NCBI RefSeq assembly: GCF_016107305.1
Contig: NZ_RCVR01000031.1
Coordinates: 1-53,810 of the forward strand
Origin: Roseomonas sp. KE2513
GTDB taxonomy: Bacteria; Pseudomonadota; Alphaproteobacteria; Acetobacterales; Acetobacteraceae
Direction of reading: 5' to 3'
DNA length: 53,810 nt
Shown here one piece after another: positions 26,611 through 35,907 of the stretch. The stretch's first letter is position 1; each line of letters begins with the position of its first letter. The position numbers and the translations under genes were made by a program. The notes beneath the pieces were generated by a model. It ran no database searches, was not told the origin of the DNA, and worked only from the letters and a program-made list of their open reading frames with translations.

Positions 26611-28749
26611 ATGACCAACTCGTACCGTTCTGCGCTGCTAGCTACAGTTGCGGTGCTCGCCTGCATGGGCCTCCCGCAGGAAGCCTTTGCACAAGCGGCG
26701 GAGACTTCTCCTATCCAGATCCCGACGGTCTCAGTCACTGCGAGCCCGATTACCACGGACCAGCTAGGCAGCTTCCTGCCGGTGACGACGCTGGAGCGGG
26801 ATCAGATCCTGGAACGGCCGGCCCGCAGTCTTGGCGACGTGCTCTTCACCGAGCCGGGGATCACCGCGTCCACCTTTGCCCCGGGCGCGAGCCGCCCGAT
26901 TATCCGCGGGCTGGACACCTTCCGGGTACGCCTTCAGGAGAATGGCTTCCTTTCAGGGGACGCCTCGAACCTGGGCGAGGATCACGTCGTGCCGCTGGAT
27001 CCGCTCTCGGCAGAGCGGATCGAGGTGGTGCGCGGCCCAGCCTCTCTGCGCTGGGGATCCCAGGCGATCGGCGGCGTGGTGAACGTCATCAACAACCGTA
27101 TTCCTACGGTGCTGCCCGACCGGGCGGTGCAGGGGCGCCTTTCCGGCGGCTGGAATAGCGGCTCGCGCGGGTGGGACGGCGTGGGCACCACGGACGTGCG
27201 CGCCGGCAACTGGGTCGCGCATTTCGATATCTTCGGCCGCTACGACAGCGACTATCGCATTCCCGGCGGACGGCGGCAGGAGAACAGCGGCGTCCGCACC
27301 GACGGAAAGTCGGCGGGGCTGAGTTATATCTGGGACCAAGGTTTCATCGGCAGCTCGGTCTCGCACTTCCGCAGCCTTTACGAAATTCCTGGCGGCGAGG
27401 AGGCAGCGGCGCGTACGGCGATCCGCGCGGAGCAGGTACGCTGGTCCACCCGTGCCGAGTACCGGCCCGGCAGCGGCCCCATCCAGCGCATCAGCGGCTG
27501 GTTCAGCTTCTCCAACTACCACCACGAGGAGATCGGCGCGGAGGAGGCGGGCGATCTCGGCATGGACGAGATCGGTGCGGGAGGGCTGGCGGGACCGCGG
27601 GTGGTCCATGGCGGGTTCCGCAACAACAGCTGGGATGGCCGCATCGAGCTGCAGCACGCTCCCGTCAACACGGGGCTCGGGCCGCTGAACGGAACCTTCG
27701 GCCTGTCCATCGAGCAAGAGCGCATCCGCACCACCGGCGAGTTCCTCGATTTCCTGCCGCCGAACCGGACCGACCGCTATGCCGGCTACCTCTTCGAGGA
27801 GCTGACCCTGACGCCTCGGCTCCGGCTACAGGCCGCCGGGCGGGTGGAATTCGACCGGATCGTCGGGGCCACTGGAGACTTCTCGCAGGGCAACCTTCCC
27901 GTCGATCCCGATGCGGAACTGAACAGCAGGGGCCAGCGTCGAACCTATACCCCGTTCAGCGTCAGCCTCGGCGCGCTGTACGACCTGCCTTGGGCGGTGC
28001 AGGCGCGGGTGACAGGGCAGTACGTGCAGCGCGCCCCGACCTCTGCGGAGCTCTTCTCCCGCGGCGCGCACGACGCCACTGGCACCTTCGACATCGGCGA
28101 GCCCAACCTGAGGAAGGAGCGCGCGGCGACTGCCGAGCTGGGCCTGTCCCGTACGGCCGGTACCACCCGCTTCGACACCAGCGCCTTCTATTCCCATTTT
28201 GACGGCTTCATCTACCGCGCGCTCACCGGCAACAGCTGCGGCGAGGAGTTCAGCTCCTGCGTGGCAGGGAGAGGCGAGGCGTTTCTCCAGACGGCCTTCG
28301 GCCAGCGGAACGCCCGCTTCTACGGCCTTGAGGCTAAGGGCGAGCAGGACCTCTTCAACCTCTGGAACGGGAGCGTCGGCGTCTCCGGCCGCTATGACTT
28401 CGTCCGGGCACAGTTCGAGAACGGCGCCGGGAACCTGCCCCGCATCCCGCCGCACCGGCTCGGCGGCGGCCTCTTCTGGCGCGACGGCACCCTCCAAGGC
28501 AGCGTCGATTACCTGCACGCGTTCAATCAGAACCGCGTGGGCGAGAACGAGACGCCGACGAAGGGCTATGAGCTACTGAATGCCCGGATTGGATACACGG
28601 CGCGGCTGGACGACATCAGGACCGCAAATTTCTCGGTAATCGGAACCAACCTGCTGGACTCCGACATCCGCAACGTCGCGTCCTTTAAGAAGGACGAGGT
28701 GCTGCTGCCCGGTCGTACCGTACGCCTCCTCGCAACGCTGACCTTCTGA
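26611..28749 (+). CDS. TonB-dependent outer-membrane receptor, ZnuD-like
   Basis: A 712-residue outer-membrane gated porin taking up a metal or metal complex with TonB energy. The ATG at 26611 follows GGAG and gives a Sec signal peptide (LLATVAVLACMGLPQEAFAQ). Plug domain at about 35-150: SLGDVLFTEPGITAS, SRPIIRGLDTFRVR, DHVVPLDPLSAERIEVVRG and GSQAIGGVVNVINNRIP, a pattern I associate with the zinc receptor ZnuD family. The 22-strand barrel follows and ends in the terminal Phe (ATLTF). A His-rich loop segment NYHHEEIG is also reminiscent of that family. The upstream Zur-like box supports zinc uptake. Another longer frame from 26458 is not needed. Zinc specificity is inferred. Confidence 0.88.
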   Translation: MTNSYRSALLATVAVLACMGLPQEAFAQAAETSPIQIPTVSVTASPITTDQLGSFLPVTTLERDQILERPARSLGDVLFTEPGITASTFAPGASRPIIRGLDTFRVRLQENGFLSGDASNLGEDHVVPLDPLSAERIEVVRGPASLRWGSQAIGGVVNVINNRIPTVLPDRAVQGRLSGGWNSGSRGWDGVGTTDVRAGNWVAHFDIFGRYDSDYRIPGGRRQENSGVRTDGKSAGLSYIWDQGFIGSSVSHFRSLYEIPGGEEAAARTAIRAEQVRWSTRAEYRPGSGPIQRISGWFSFSNYHHEEIGAEEAGDLGMDEIGAGGLAGPRVVHGGFRNNSWDGRIELQHAPVNTGLGPLNGTFGLSIEQERIRTTGEFLDFLPPNRTDRYAGYLFEELTLTPRLRLQAAGRVEFDRIVGATGDFSQGNLPVDPDAELNSRGQRRTYTPFSVSLGALYDLPWAVQARVTGQYVQRAPTSAELFSRGAHDATGTFDIGEPNLRKERAATAELGLSRTAGTTRFDTSAFYSHFDGFIYRALTGNSCGEEFSSCVAGRGEAFLQTAFGQRNARFYGLEAKGEQDLFNLWNGSVGVSGRYDFVRAQFENGAGNLPRIPPHRLGGGLFWRDGTLQGSVDYLHAFNQNRVGENETPTKGYELLNARIGYTARLDDIRTANFSVIGTNLLDSDIRNVASFKKDEVLLPGRTVRLLATLTF

Positions 28750-28798
28750 TCATCGAGCGCGAGTAATGAGTTTGTTCCACCGACCCGGATGCGGGCGA

Positions 28799-28833
28799 GA
28801 CCACCGGGAGCCAACCCAAGGCTCCCGGTGGTC
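28799..28833. terminator. Strong hairpin between convergent genes
   Basis: GACCACCGGGAGCC, loop AACCCAA, GGCTCCCGGTGGTC: 14 perfect base pairs with no long T run. It sits 50 bases after the TonB receptor stop and ahead of the convergent regulator's end, so it probably terminates or insulates transcription from the left. Confidence 0.75.
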
Positions 28834-29020
28834 CAGGAAGCGGCCCGATCTCACCTGACAGCTACGGCCTCTTGCCGGTCCGCAGCCCGCGCCCGAAGGA
28901 CACTGACAGCCGCTGCGACGTGCGGGAGCGGCATGCCATAGGTCTTCCGGTGAGCCGCATCGGCGGCCGCCCGCTCCATGGCTTCGCATTCATCCAGGCC
29001 GAACCGACCCGCAGGTCCGT

Positions 29021-31612
29021 TCAGACTGACTCTCGGGGCTTCGTGGCGATGGGGAAGGCTTCCATCACCATCGCCTCCTCGCCGAGGATGGCACCGGTCG
29101 TCGCTAATCGTTCCAACTCCTCCGGAGCCAGGCGACGATGCAGCACCGCCAGGAGGCGGTCGTGCACGGCCTGCGAACCGAAGCTGCGCAGGATCCCGCG
29201 CTGCGCGTGACAGGACTCCACGTAGCCGAAAAGCCGCCCTGCCGTGCCGAGATTACCCTCGCGTGCTGCGATCAGCGCCAGCCGTTCGAGATTGGCAGTC
29301 ACCTCGTGCGGCAGGCGCATGAGCCGCGCTGCGGTGAGCCTCTCCGCAATAATCGGGCGCGCACCGATAATGTCATCCTCCGCCAGCCTGTAAGACGCCA
29401 CGGCGCCGGCGATGTGCTGCACCCAGGCCGAGCGCGCCTGCACCGGGCCGAGAGAAGCCAGCGCCTCCTGCGCTACCGCGACAGCCTCGCCCATCCGGCC
29501 GGCGGCGCAATGCAGCTCGGCCATACTCCCCAACGTAAGGGCGACATCGCGCGGGCTGCGGAGGCGTCGAGCGAGGGTGAGCGCCTCCTCCAGCTCCGCA
29601 CGCGCCACGTCGGGCTGGTTGCCGCGCAGGTGGAAAACCGCCTGGGCCCTCAGGCAGGAGACGAGGGCCTTGTTGGGCTTCTCGCCGCGCAGCACGTCCT
29701 CGGCTTCCTCCAGCAGGGGCGCAGCTGAGGCCAAGTCGCCAGAAAGGATGTGCTGCCAGGCCTGCCGCCACAGCGCGCGCCCGAGCTCGATCCGGCTGCC
29801 GGCCTGGCGGAACAGCACGACCGCCCGCCGCGCGGCGTCCAACGCTCGGGCTCCCCTGGGCGCAACCCATCCGCACCTACCGAGCCATAATCGGCCTGCG
29901 ATCTCCGGCGGCGTTGCATCGTCCACCCGGGAGATCGCGAGATCGAACCAGGTCTGCAACTCGCCTGTGAGAGAAAGCTCAGCCCAGACGTGCTCCGTCT
30001 GGCTCGTCAGCTCCACGCCCAGGCGCTCGTCGCCGTCCGGTCCGAACGCCCATGCCAAGCCCGCCCGCAGGTTCTCCACCTCGGGTGCATAGAGGGCGAA
30101 CCACTCCTCGTCAGGCATGAACGGCCAATCCGCTTCGGCCCGCTTATAGGCCCGCGCCAGCCACCGCACGAGGCTGGCCCGCGCCTCCGCCAACTCAGGT
30201 GCGGAGAGGCGATCGGCGGCGTAGTAGCGCGTCGAGTCCAGAAGGCGGTAGCGCGCCTGCAGCCCGGTCAGGTCCGCGTGCACCAACGACTTGTCCACCA
30301 GCGACGCAATCAGGGCGCAAACCTCGTCCTCTCCCGAGGCGCAGCCCGCCACGGATGCAGCGGAGCCCGCCGTCCAGGTGCCGTTGACGACAGACAGTCG
30401 GAGCAGCAGCGCGCGCTCCAAGGGAGCGAGGCGGTCGAGACTCCAGTCGATCGTGGCGCGCAGCGTCTGCTGCCTGACCAGGGCGGTCCGTCGCCCGGCG
30501 GCGAGCAGGTCGAAATGCCGCTCCAGCCTCTCGCGCAGCTCCGTTAAGGTCATGGCCTGCAGTGCCGGGGCAGCAAGCTCGATGGCGAGCGGGATGCCGT
30601 CCAGGCGCTGGCAGATGCGCATGATCTCGGCCGCATCGGCATCGCCCGGCACGAACTCGCCGAGCGCCGCGCGCGCCCGCTCGACGAAGAGCTCGCTGGC
30701 GGGGTAGTCCGCCAGCCGTTCGGCGCCGAAGGTGCCGTCGGGGGCCGCCACATCGAGGGGATGCAGGCGCTGCACCCTTTCCCCCTCCGCGCGAAGCGGC
30801 TCGCGGCTGGTCGCGAGGATCACGACTCCGGGGCAGCTTCGCAGGATCAACTCGGCGGCGCCGGCGGCGGCTTGTAACAGGTGCTCGCAGCCGTCGAGCA
30901 CCAGGAGTCCGCGCGTGGCGGACAGTGCGGCGAGCACGACGCGCAGAGGGTCGCCGCCGCCGACATCGACACCCAAAGCGGAGGCGATCGCCGCCGGGAC
31001 GAGGCGAGGCTCCTCCACCGGCCCGAGATCGGCGAACCAGGCACCGCCCGGGCAGGAGCGTCGGATACGGTCGGCGGCGGCCAGGGCGAGCCGTGTTTTC
31101 CCCACGCCACCCGCCCCCACCAAGGTGACGAGGCACGACTCGCGAAGCCGCGCCTCCACGCGCTCAAGGTCGCCCTCCCGGCCGATTAGCTTCGTCAGAG
31201 GGCGCGGCAGGTCTCCGGACCAGGGCGCGGCGCTCGCCGCTCCAGCCTGGGCCGCCTGCGGGAGGGACGCGGCGGGCCGGGACTGCGGCCCATCCTCGAC
31301 CGGAACCTCGGTGATAGGTGCGACGAAGCGGTATCCCCGCCCCGACAGCGTCGCGATGATCCCGCTGCCGAGGAGCTTGCGCAGACCGGCGACATGGACG
31401 GTCAGGTTTCCCTCCTCCACGACGCGTCCGGGCCAGACAAGCTCCATCAGCTCGTCCTTCGAAACAACGCGGTGCCGGTGCTCCACCAGGGCGAGGAGCA
31501 GGTCGAACGCCCGCCCGCGGACAGGCACTTCCCGGCCTTCGGCGACGAGGATGCGGCGGTCCGGAACCAGGCGAAAGGGCCCGAAGGCAAAGGCTCTCGC
31601 AGTCTCGGCCAT
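29021..31612 (-). CDS. Winged-helix/ATPase/TPR transcriptional regulator (STAND-like)
   Basis: An 863-residue regulator. Residues 8-100 form an OmpR/CadC-type winged helix (FDLLLALVEHRHRVVSKDEL to SGRGYRFVAPI). A nucleotide-binding module follows: Walker A VGAGGVGKTRLAL near 165-177, Walker B GLLVLDGCEHLL near 243-254, and a sensor-like ATSREPLRAEGE segment. The C-terminal half (about 520-850) is alpha-helical with TPR-like repeats (ARAELEEALTLARRL and similar). Such proteins behave as ATP-gated switches that sense a ligand through the repeats. It is divergent from an exported alpha/beta hydrolase 337 bases away, a pairing that suggests the hydrolase gene as target. No membrane segment is seen. 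Confidence 0.85.
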   Translation of the reverse strand: MAETARAFAFGPFRLVPDRRILVAEGREVPVRGRAFDLLLALVEHRHRVVSKDELMELVWPGRVVEEGNLTVHVAGLRKLLGSGIIATLSGRGYRFVAPITEVPVEDGPQSRPAASLPQAAQAGAASAAPWSGDLPRPLTKLIGREGDLERVEARLRESCLVTLVGAGGVGKTRLALAAADRIRRSCPGGAWFADLGPVEEPRLVPAAIASALGVDVGGGDPLRVVLAALSATRGLLVLDGCEHLLQAAAGAAELILRSCPGVVILATSREPLRAEGERVQRLHPLDVAAPDGTFGAERLADYPASELFVERARAALGEFVPGDADAAEIMRICQRLDGIPLAIELAAPALQAMTLTELRERLERHFDLLAAGRRTALVRQQTLRATIDWSLDRLAPLERALLLRLSVVNGTWTAGSAASVAGCASGEDEVCALIASLVDKSLVHADLTGLQARYRLLDSTRYYAADRLSAPELAEARASLVRWLARAYKRAEADWPFMPDEEWFALYAPEVENLRAGLAWAFGPDGDERLGVELTSQTEHVWAELSLTGELQTWFDLAISRVDDATPPEIAGRLWLGRCGWVAPRGARALDAARRAVVLFRQAGSRIELGRALWRQAWQHILSGDLASAAPLLEEAEDVLRGEKPNKALVSCLRAQAVFHLRGNQPDVARAELEEALTLARRLRSPRDVALTLGSMAELHCAAGRMGEAVAVAQEALASLGPVQARSAWVQHIAGAVASYRLAEDDIIGARPIIAERLTAARLMRLPHEVTANLERLALIAAREGNLGTAGRLFGYVESCHAQRGILRSFGSQAVHDRLLAVLHRRLAPEELERLATTGAILGEEAMVMEAFPIATKPRESV

Positions 31613-31949
31613 GGCGACGCGGCTCCCTTTAGGAAGAATTTGGGCCTCTTGACCCTTGCAGCCACCGGATGGCCGCCATCATCCCACCCGACACCATAGC
31701 TGCCGTGCGCGACCGACCCAATTCACCCCTGGGATTGATAGCGAGGATGAAGCCTTGTGCAACGGCTCCGCAAGGCAAGCGAGCCTCGCCGGGAAGGGGC
31801 GCCGCAGGCCGCTGGATCGGTGGGCAATCCTGGAAAATTTCGGTTTTCTTTGGCGCCGCGACGAGGATTGGGAGGGGTCGGAACGGCACCCTTCCGCTGG
31901 CCAGGGCGGAACGCCCGCCGCACCCAATCCCCAGAATGGAACCCCTGTG
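31613..31949. other. Divergent promoter region
   Basis: The 337 bases between the ATPase regulator and the esterase hold no gene. A short inverted repeat GAAAA-N6-TTTTC (31833-31848) lies in the only AT-rich patch and is the best operator/promoter candidate seen. The frame opening at 31656 upstream of the esterase is not signal-like. Confidence 0.4.
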
Positions 31950-32735
31950 ATGACCCGTCGTGATCTCGTCGCATCCGCTGCCGTCGCCGGCATCACCGGC
32001 GCAGCCCAGGCGCAGCCCGCCACGCCGGCGCCTGGCTCCCAACCCGTGCGCAACGTCGTACTCGTTCACGGCGCCTTCGCCGACGGCTCGGGCTGGCGCG
32101 GCGTCTATGATGACCTGACCCACCGCGGCTATCGCGTCAGCATCGTCCAGAACCCGCTGACCTCGCTTGCCGAGGATGTCGCCGCCACCCGCCGCATTCT
32201 CGACCGCCAGGACGGGCCAGCTATCCTGGTCGGTCACAGTTGGGGTGGTACCGTCATCACCGAGGCGGGCGTCCACCCGAAGGCAGCTGGCCTCGTCTAT
32301 GTTTCCGCCCTCTCGCCCGATGTCGGCGAGACCACCGCGCAGCAGTACGAGGGCTTCGCCACGCCGCCCGAATTCGTCCTCGACACCGGTGCAGACGGCT
32401 TTGGCTTCGTGAAGGCGGAGAACTTCAAGGCGGGCTTCGCGGCGGACGCGAGCGACGCCGACGCGGCCTTCATGCGCGACTCCCAGGTGCCCATCGCCAT
32501 GTCGGTGTTCGGCACGAAGCTCGCGCAGGCCGCCTGGCGCACGCGGCCGAGTTGGGCGGTGATCGCGACCGACGACAAGGCCTTCGATCAGCGCATGCTG
32601 CGCCACATGGCGAGCCGCATCGGTGCGAAGGTCACAGAGATCGCGGCCAGCCACGCCGTCTTCATGACGCAACCGAAGGTTGTCGCCGCCGTCATCGACG
32701 AGGCCGCGCAGCACGCCGTGCGTGCCGCCCGCTGA
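31950..32735 (+). CDS. Exported alpha/beta hydrolase (EstC-like)
   Basis: A 261-residue esterase with a short twin-arginine-type signal (MTRRDLVASAAVAGITGAAQAQ). Catalytic features: oxyanion HGAFADGSGW (about 40-49), nucleophile Ser97 in VGHSWGG, and the C-terminal His in ASHAVF. This is the pattern of the pyrethroid-esterase/salicylate-esterase-like alpha/beta hydrolase subgroup often found beside winged-helix ATPase regulators. I start at the ATG at 31950; the frame is open upstream to 31656, but that extension has no export signal at its head. It is divergent from the large regulator and precedes a GMC oxidoreductase by 150 bases. The substrate is unknown. Confidence 0.85.
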   Translation: MTRRDLVASAAVAGITGAAQAQPATPAPGSQPVRNVVLVHGAFADGSGWRGVYDDLTHRGYRVSIVQNPLTSLAEDVAATRRILDRQDGPAILVGHSWGGTVITEAGVHPKAAGLVYVSALSPDVGETTAQQYEGFATPPEFVLDTGADGFGFVKAENFKAGFAADASDADAAFMRDSQVPIAMSVFGTKLAQAAWRTRPSWAVIATDDKAFDQRMLRHMASRIGAKVTEIAASHAVFMTQPKVVAAVIDEAAQHAVRAAR

Positions 32736-32887
32736 CGACCACGGCACCACGCTGATCGTGACCGGTGCCGGGGTGAGCCCGACGCCGGCCGATTGCCCCT
32801 GCAACTCCGACAGGCCGGCCGTAAGCGGCGGGCGCTTGCAAGTCGCGTCCGGATGATGCCGACGGATTGAGTAAGGCGTTTCACACG

Positions 32888-34504
32888 ATGATTGATGTTG
32901 TCTCTTCTGAGGAGCGCGAGTTCTCCGTGCAGGCCCGCGAAAACCAGGCGCGGCTGACTGCCCGGCTGCGGCCGCGCTACGACGTGATCGTCTGCGGCGC
33001 CGGTGCCTCCGGCTCGGTCGTTGCGCGGCGGCTTGCGGAGAACCCGGACGTCCAGGTGCTTCTATTCGAAGCCGGCGGCAGCGACGAGGTGGAGGCCGTG
33101 CTCGATCCTGCCCTGTGGCCAATCAATCTCGGCAGCGAGCGCGACTGGGGCTTCCAGGCGGAACCGAACCCACACCTGAACGGGCGCCAGCTTCCACTGT
33201 CCATGGGAAAGGGCCTTGGCGGTGGCTCGAGCATCAACGTGATGGTCTGGGCCCGTGGGCATCGAAGCGATTGGGACTTCTTCGCCGCGGAGGCCGGTGA
33301 TCCGACCTGGGGCTACGACAACGTCCTTGAGATCTATCGCCGGATCGAGAACTGGCAGGGTACCCCCGACGCGCAGTACCGCGGCACGGGTGGGCCTGTC
33401 TGGGTGCAGCCAGCGGCCGATCCGAGCCCGATCGCCGCCGCGATGCTCGACGCCGCGGGCGAGATCGGCATTCCGACTTTCCCGCATCCGAACGGTCGCA
33501 TGATGGAATCCACCGGCGGTGCCGCCATCAGCGACATGCTGGTGCGCGACGGCCGCCGCCAATCGCTCTTCCGCGCCTATGTCCGACCATGGCTGGATCG
33601 GCCCAATCTGACCGTGCTGACCGGCGCCCTGGTGCGTCGCGTTCTCTTTGACGGTCACCGCGCGACGGGCGTGGAATTCCTGCGTGACGGCCAGGTCACG
33701 ACGGTCGAGGCCGATACCGAGGTCGTGCTCTCGCTGGGAGCGATCCAGACGCCGAAGGTGCTGATGCATTCCGGCATCGGCGACGGCGAGGAGCTCCGCC
33801 GCGTCGGCATCCCGCTGCTGCAACACCTGCCGGGCGTCGGCCGGAATTTCCAGGACCACGTCTCCTTCGGCTGTACCTGGGAGTACATCGAGCCCATAGC
33901 GCCACGGAACAGCGGCAGCGAGGCAACCCTCTACTGGAAGAGCCGGCCAGAGCTTGACGCGCCGGACTTGCTCTTCTGCCAGGTCGAATTCCCCGTGCCG
34001 AGCGACCGCACTGCCGCGCGCGGCGTGCCGGCGCATGGCTGGACGATGTTCGCCGGTCTCGCGCAGCCAGCCAGCCGCGGTCGCCTGCGCCTGCGAAGCG
34101 CCGATCCAGCGGCCCCACCCTTGATCGACGCAAACTTCCTATCCGACCCGGCCGACATGGCGACCGCGCGGGCCTGCATCGAGCTCTGCCGCGCGCTCGG
34201 CAACGCGCCAGCCTTCCGTCCCTTCGTGCGCGGCGAAGCGATGCCAGGCGAGCTTCGGGGCGAGGCGCTCGACCTCTACATCCGCGACGCCGCCGTCACC
34301 TACTGGCACCAGAGTGGCACGGCGAAGATGGGGCAGGACGCGATTTCCGTCGTGGACGGCACGCTCAAGGTCTATGGTGTGGAGCGCCTGCGGGTGGCAG
34401 ATGGCTCGATCATGCCGCGCGTCACCACCGGCAACACCCAGGCGCCCTGCGCGATCATCGGCGAGCGCGCCGCGGCGATGATCCAGCAGGAACACGCGCT
34501 ATAG
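32888..34504 (+). CDS. GMC-family FAD oxidoreductase (choline dehydrogenase-like)
   Basis: A 538-residue flavoenzyme oxidising a primary alcohol. The FAD loop is VIVCGAGASGSVVARRLAE (about 34-52), the second GMC signature region is GKGLGGGSSINVMVWARGH (about 103-121), and the active-site His lies in VTYWHQSGTAKMG near residue 476. Length and motifs match choline-dehydrogenase/alcohol-dehydrogenase GMC enzymes. An alternative TTG at 32867 would add seven residues. It is followed by a BenE-type transporter in the same direction, and the two may share a transcript. The substrate is unproven: with no betaine aldehyde dehydrogenase or BetI regulator here, choline is unlikely. Confidence 0.88.
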   Translation: MIDVVSSEEREFSVQARENQARLTARLRPRYDVIVCGAGASGSVVARRLAENPDVQVLLFEAGGSDEVEAVLDPALWPINLGSERDWGFQAEPNPHLNGRQLPLSMGKGLGGGSSINVMVWARGHRSDWDFFAAEAGDPTWGYDNVLEIYRRIENWQGTPDAQYRGTGGPVWVQPAADPSPIAAAMLDAAGEIGIPTFPHPNGRMMESTGGAAISDMLVRDGRRQSLFRAYVRPWLDRPNLTVLTGALVRRVLFDGHRATGVEFLRDGQVTTVEADTEVVLSLGAIQTPKVLMHSGIGDGEELRRVGIPLLQHLPGVGRNFQDHVSFGCTWEYIEPIAPRNSGSEATLYWKSRPELDAPDLLFCQVEFPVPSDRTAARGVPAHGWTMFAGLAQPASRGRLRLRSADPAAPPLIDANFLSDPADMATARACIELCRALGNAPAFRPFVRGEAMPGELRGEALDLYIRDAAVTYWHQSGTAKMGQDAISVVDGTLKVYGVERLRVADGSIMPRVTTGNTQAPCAIIGERAAAMIQQEHAL

Positions 34505-34713
34505 CCGCATGTGGCCGCGGCGGGACCGCGGCGAACGCCACAACGCCGCCACCCGCCCGATCGCGGCGGCTACCTCTTTGCTGATTGGGAACTGCGCTTG
34601 CGAAGAAGAGCGCTGGGCGGAACCTGCCGAAACTCCTGGTTCAACGTCGTCGCTGGTACTATCGGCGGAGCCGCGCCGGGAAGCACCTGCGCCCTGACAC
34701 CGAGGAGAGCCAT

Positions 34714-35880
34714 ATGCTGCATTCCCTGCCACCTACCCAGGCCTGGTCGGCGGCACTGATCGCGGCCCTTGTCGGCTTCGGCGGCACCGTGGTGCTCGTC
34801 GTCCAGGCCATGCGCATGCTTGGCGCCTCCGTCGGGCAGACGGCGTCCGCCGTCACCGCGCTGTGCCTCGCCATCGGGATTGCCGGCGCAGTGATGTCCA
34901 TCATGTCGCGCATGCCCGTCGTCCTTGCTTGGTCGACGCCGGGGGCGGCGCTGCTCGCCGCCTTGACTTCGGCCCTGTCCTGGCCAGTGGCGGTTGGCGT
35001 GTTCCTCTCGGCGGCGCTCATGATGATTGTGCTCGGCGCCGTGCCTGTGCTGGGCCGATGGGCGGAGCGGATCCCCTCCTCCATCGCCGCGGCCATGCTG
35101 GCAGGCGTGCTGCTGCCATTCTGTCTGGCTCTCTTCAGGCTCGGCGCCACGGAGCCGGTGCTGGTGGCCCTGCTCGTCGCCGTCTTCATTGTGGCGCGCC
35201 AATGGCTTCCCTTGCACGCCCTCCTGCTCGTGCTGGCGGCCGGCATGCTGCTCACCCTACTGCGCGGCGATCTGGCGCCGCTGCCGACCGGGGCCACCTT
35301 TGGCAGCCTGTTCCCGGTCGCACCGATCTTTGACCCGGCGCCGATCCTCAGCGTCGGCCTGCCCCTCTTCTTGGTAACCCTTGTGTCGCAGAACCTGCCG
35401 GGCCTGGTGGTGCTCCGGGCCGCCGGCTATTCCCCCAAGCCGGGGCCGCTGCTGATGGGCACCGGCGTGGCTTCGCTGCTGGCGGCGCCGTTCGGGGCGC
35501 ATGCAGTCAACCTCGCCGCCATCACCGCCACGATCTGCACGAGCCCGGAGGCGCATCCCCGCACGGCGGAGCGATGGACGGTCGGCGTGATCTATGCGGC
35601 GTTCTACCTCCTGCTCGCGATCTTCTCACCGCTTCTGGTGCGCTTCTTCCTCGCACTGCCGCAGGCGGTGATCGCGGTGCTGACCGGCCTCGCCCTTATC
35701 CCGGCGCTGACGGGCGCGATCGAGGCGATGCTGACGACGCGGGAGAGCCGCGACCCCGCGATCCTCACCTTCCTCGCGACCGGCTCCGGCCTTTCGCTCT
35801 TCGGCCTCGGCTCCGCCTTCTGGGGCTTGATGGCCGGATTCACCGCCCTTGGCGCCGCCGCCCTGCTGAGGCGGGCTTAG
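34714..35880 (+). CDS. benE: Benzoate/H+ symporter, BenE family
   Basis: A 388-residue inner-membrane protein of the BenE family with about 11-12 hydrophobic helices. Typical segments: VGFGGTVVLVVQAMRMLGAS (about 20-39), PVVLAWSTPGAALLA (about 69-83) and SQNLPGLVVLRAAGY (about 228-242). The ATG at 34714 follows a GAGGAG site. Upstream codons in the same frame are basic and not membrane-like. Members import benzoate or related aromatic acids with protons. No benzoate dioxygenase genes are in the window, so an aromatic or other carboxylate product of the neighbouring GMC enzyme is a possible cargo. It is convergent with the SDR gene. Confidence 0.88.
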   Translation: MLHSLPPTQAWSAALIAALVGFGGTVVLVVQAMRMLGASVGQTASAVTALCLAIGIAGAVMSIMSRMPVVLAWSTPGAALLAALTSALSWPVAVGVFLSAALMMIVLGAVPVLGRWAERIPSSIAAAMLAGVLLPFCLALFRLGATEPVLVALLVAVFIVARQWLPLHALLLVLAAGMLLTLLRGDLAPLPTGATFGSLFPVAPIFDPAPILSVGLPLFLVTLVSQNLPGLVVLRAAGYSPKPGPLLMGTGVASLLAAPFGAHAVNLAAITATICTSPEAHPRTAERWTVGVIYAAFYLLLAIFSPLLVRFFLALPQAVIAVLTGLALIPALTGAIEAMLTTRESRDPAILTFLATGSGLSLFGLGSAFWGLMAGFTALGAAALLRRA

Positions 35881-35907
35881 CGGAACGTCGTGGGCGGCAC
35901 GCGGCGG

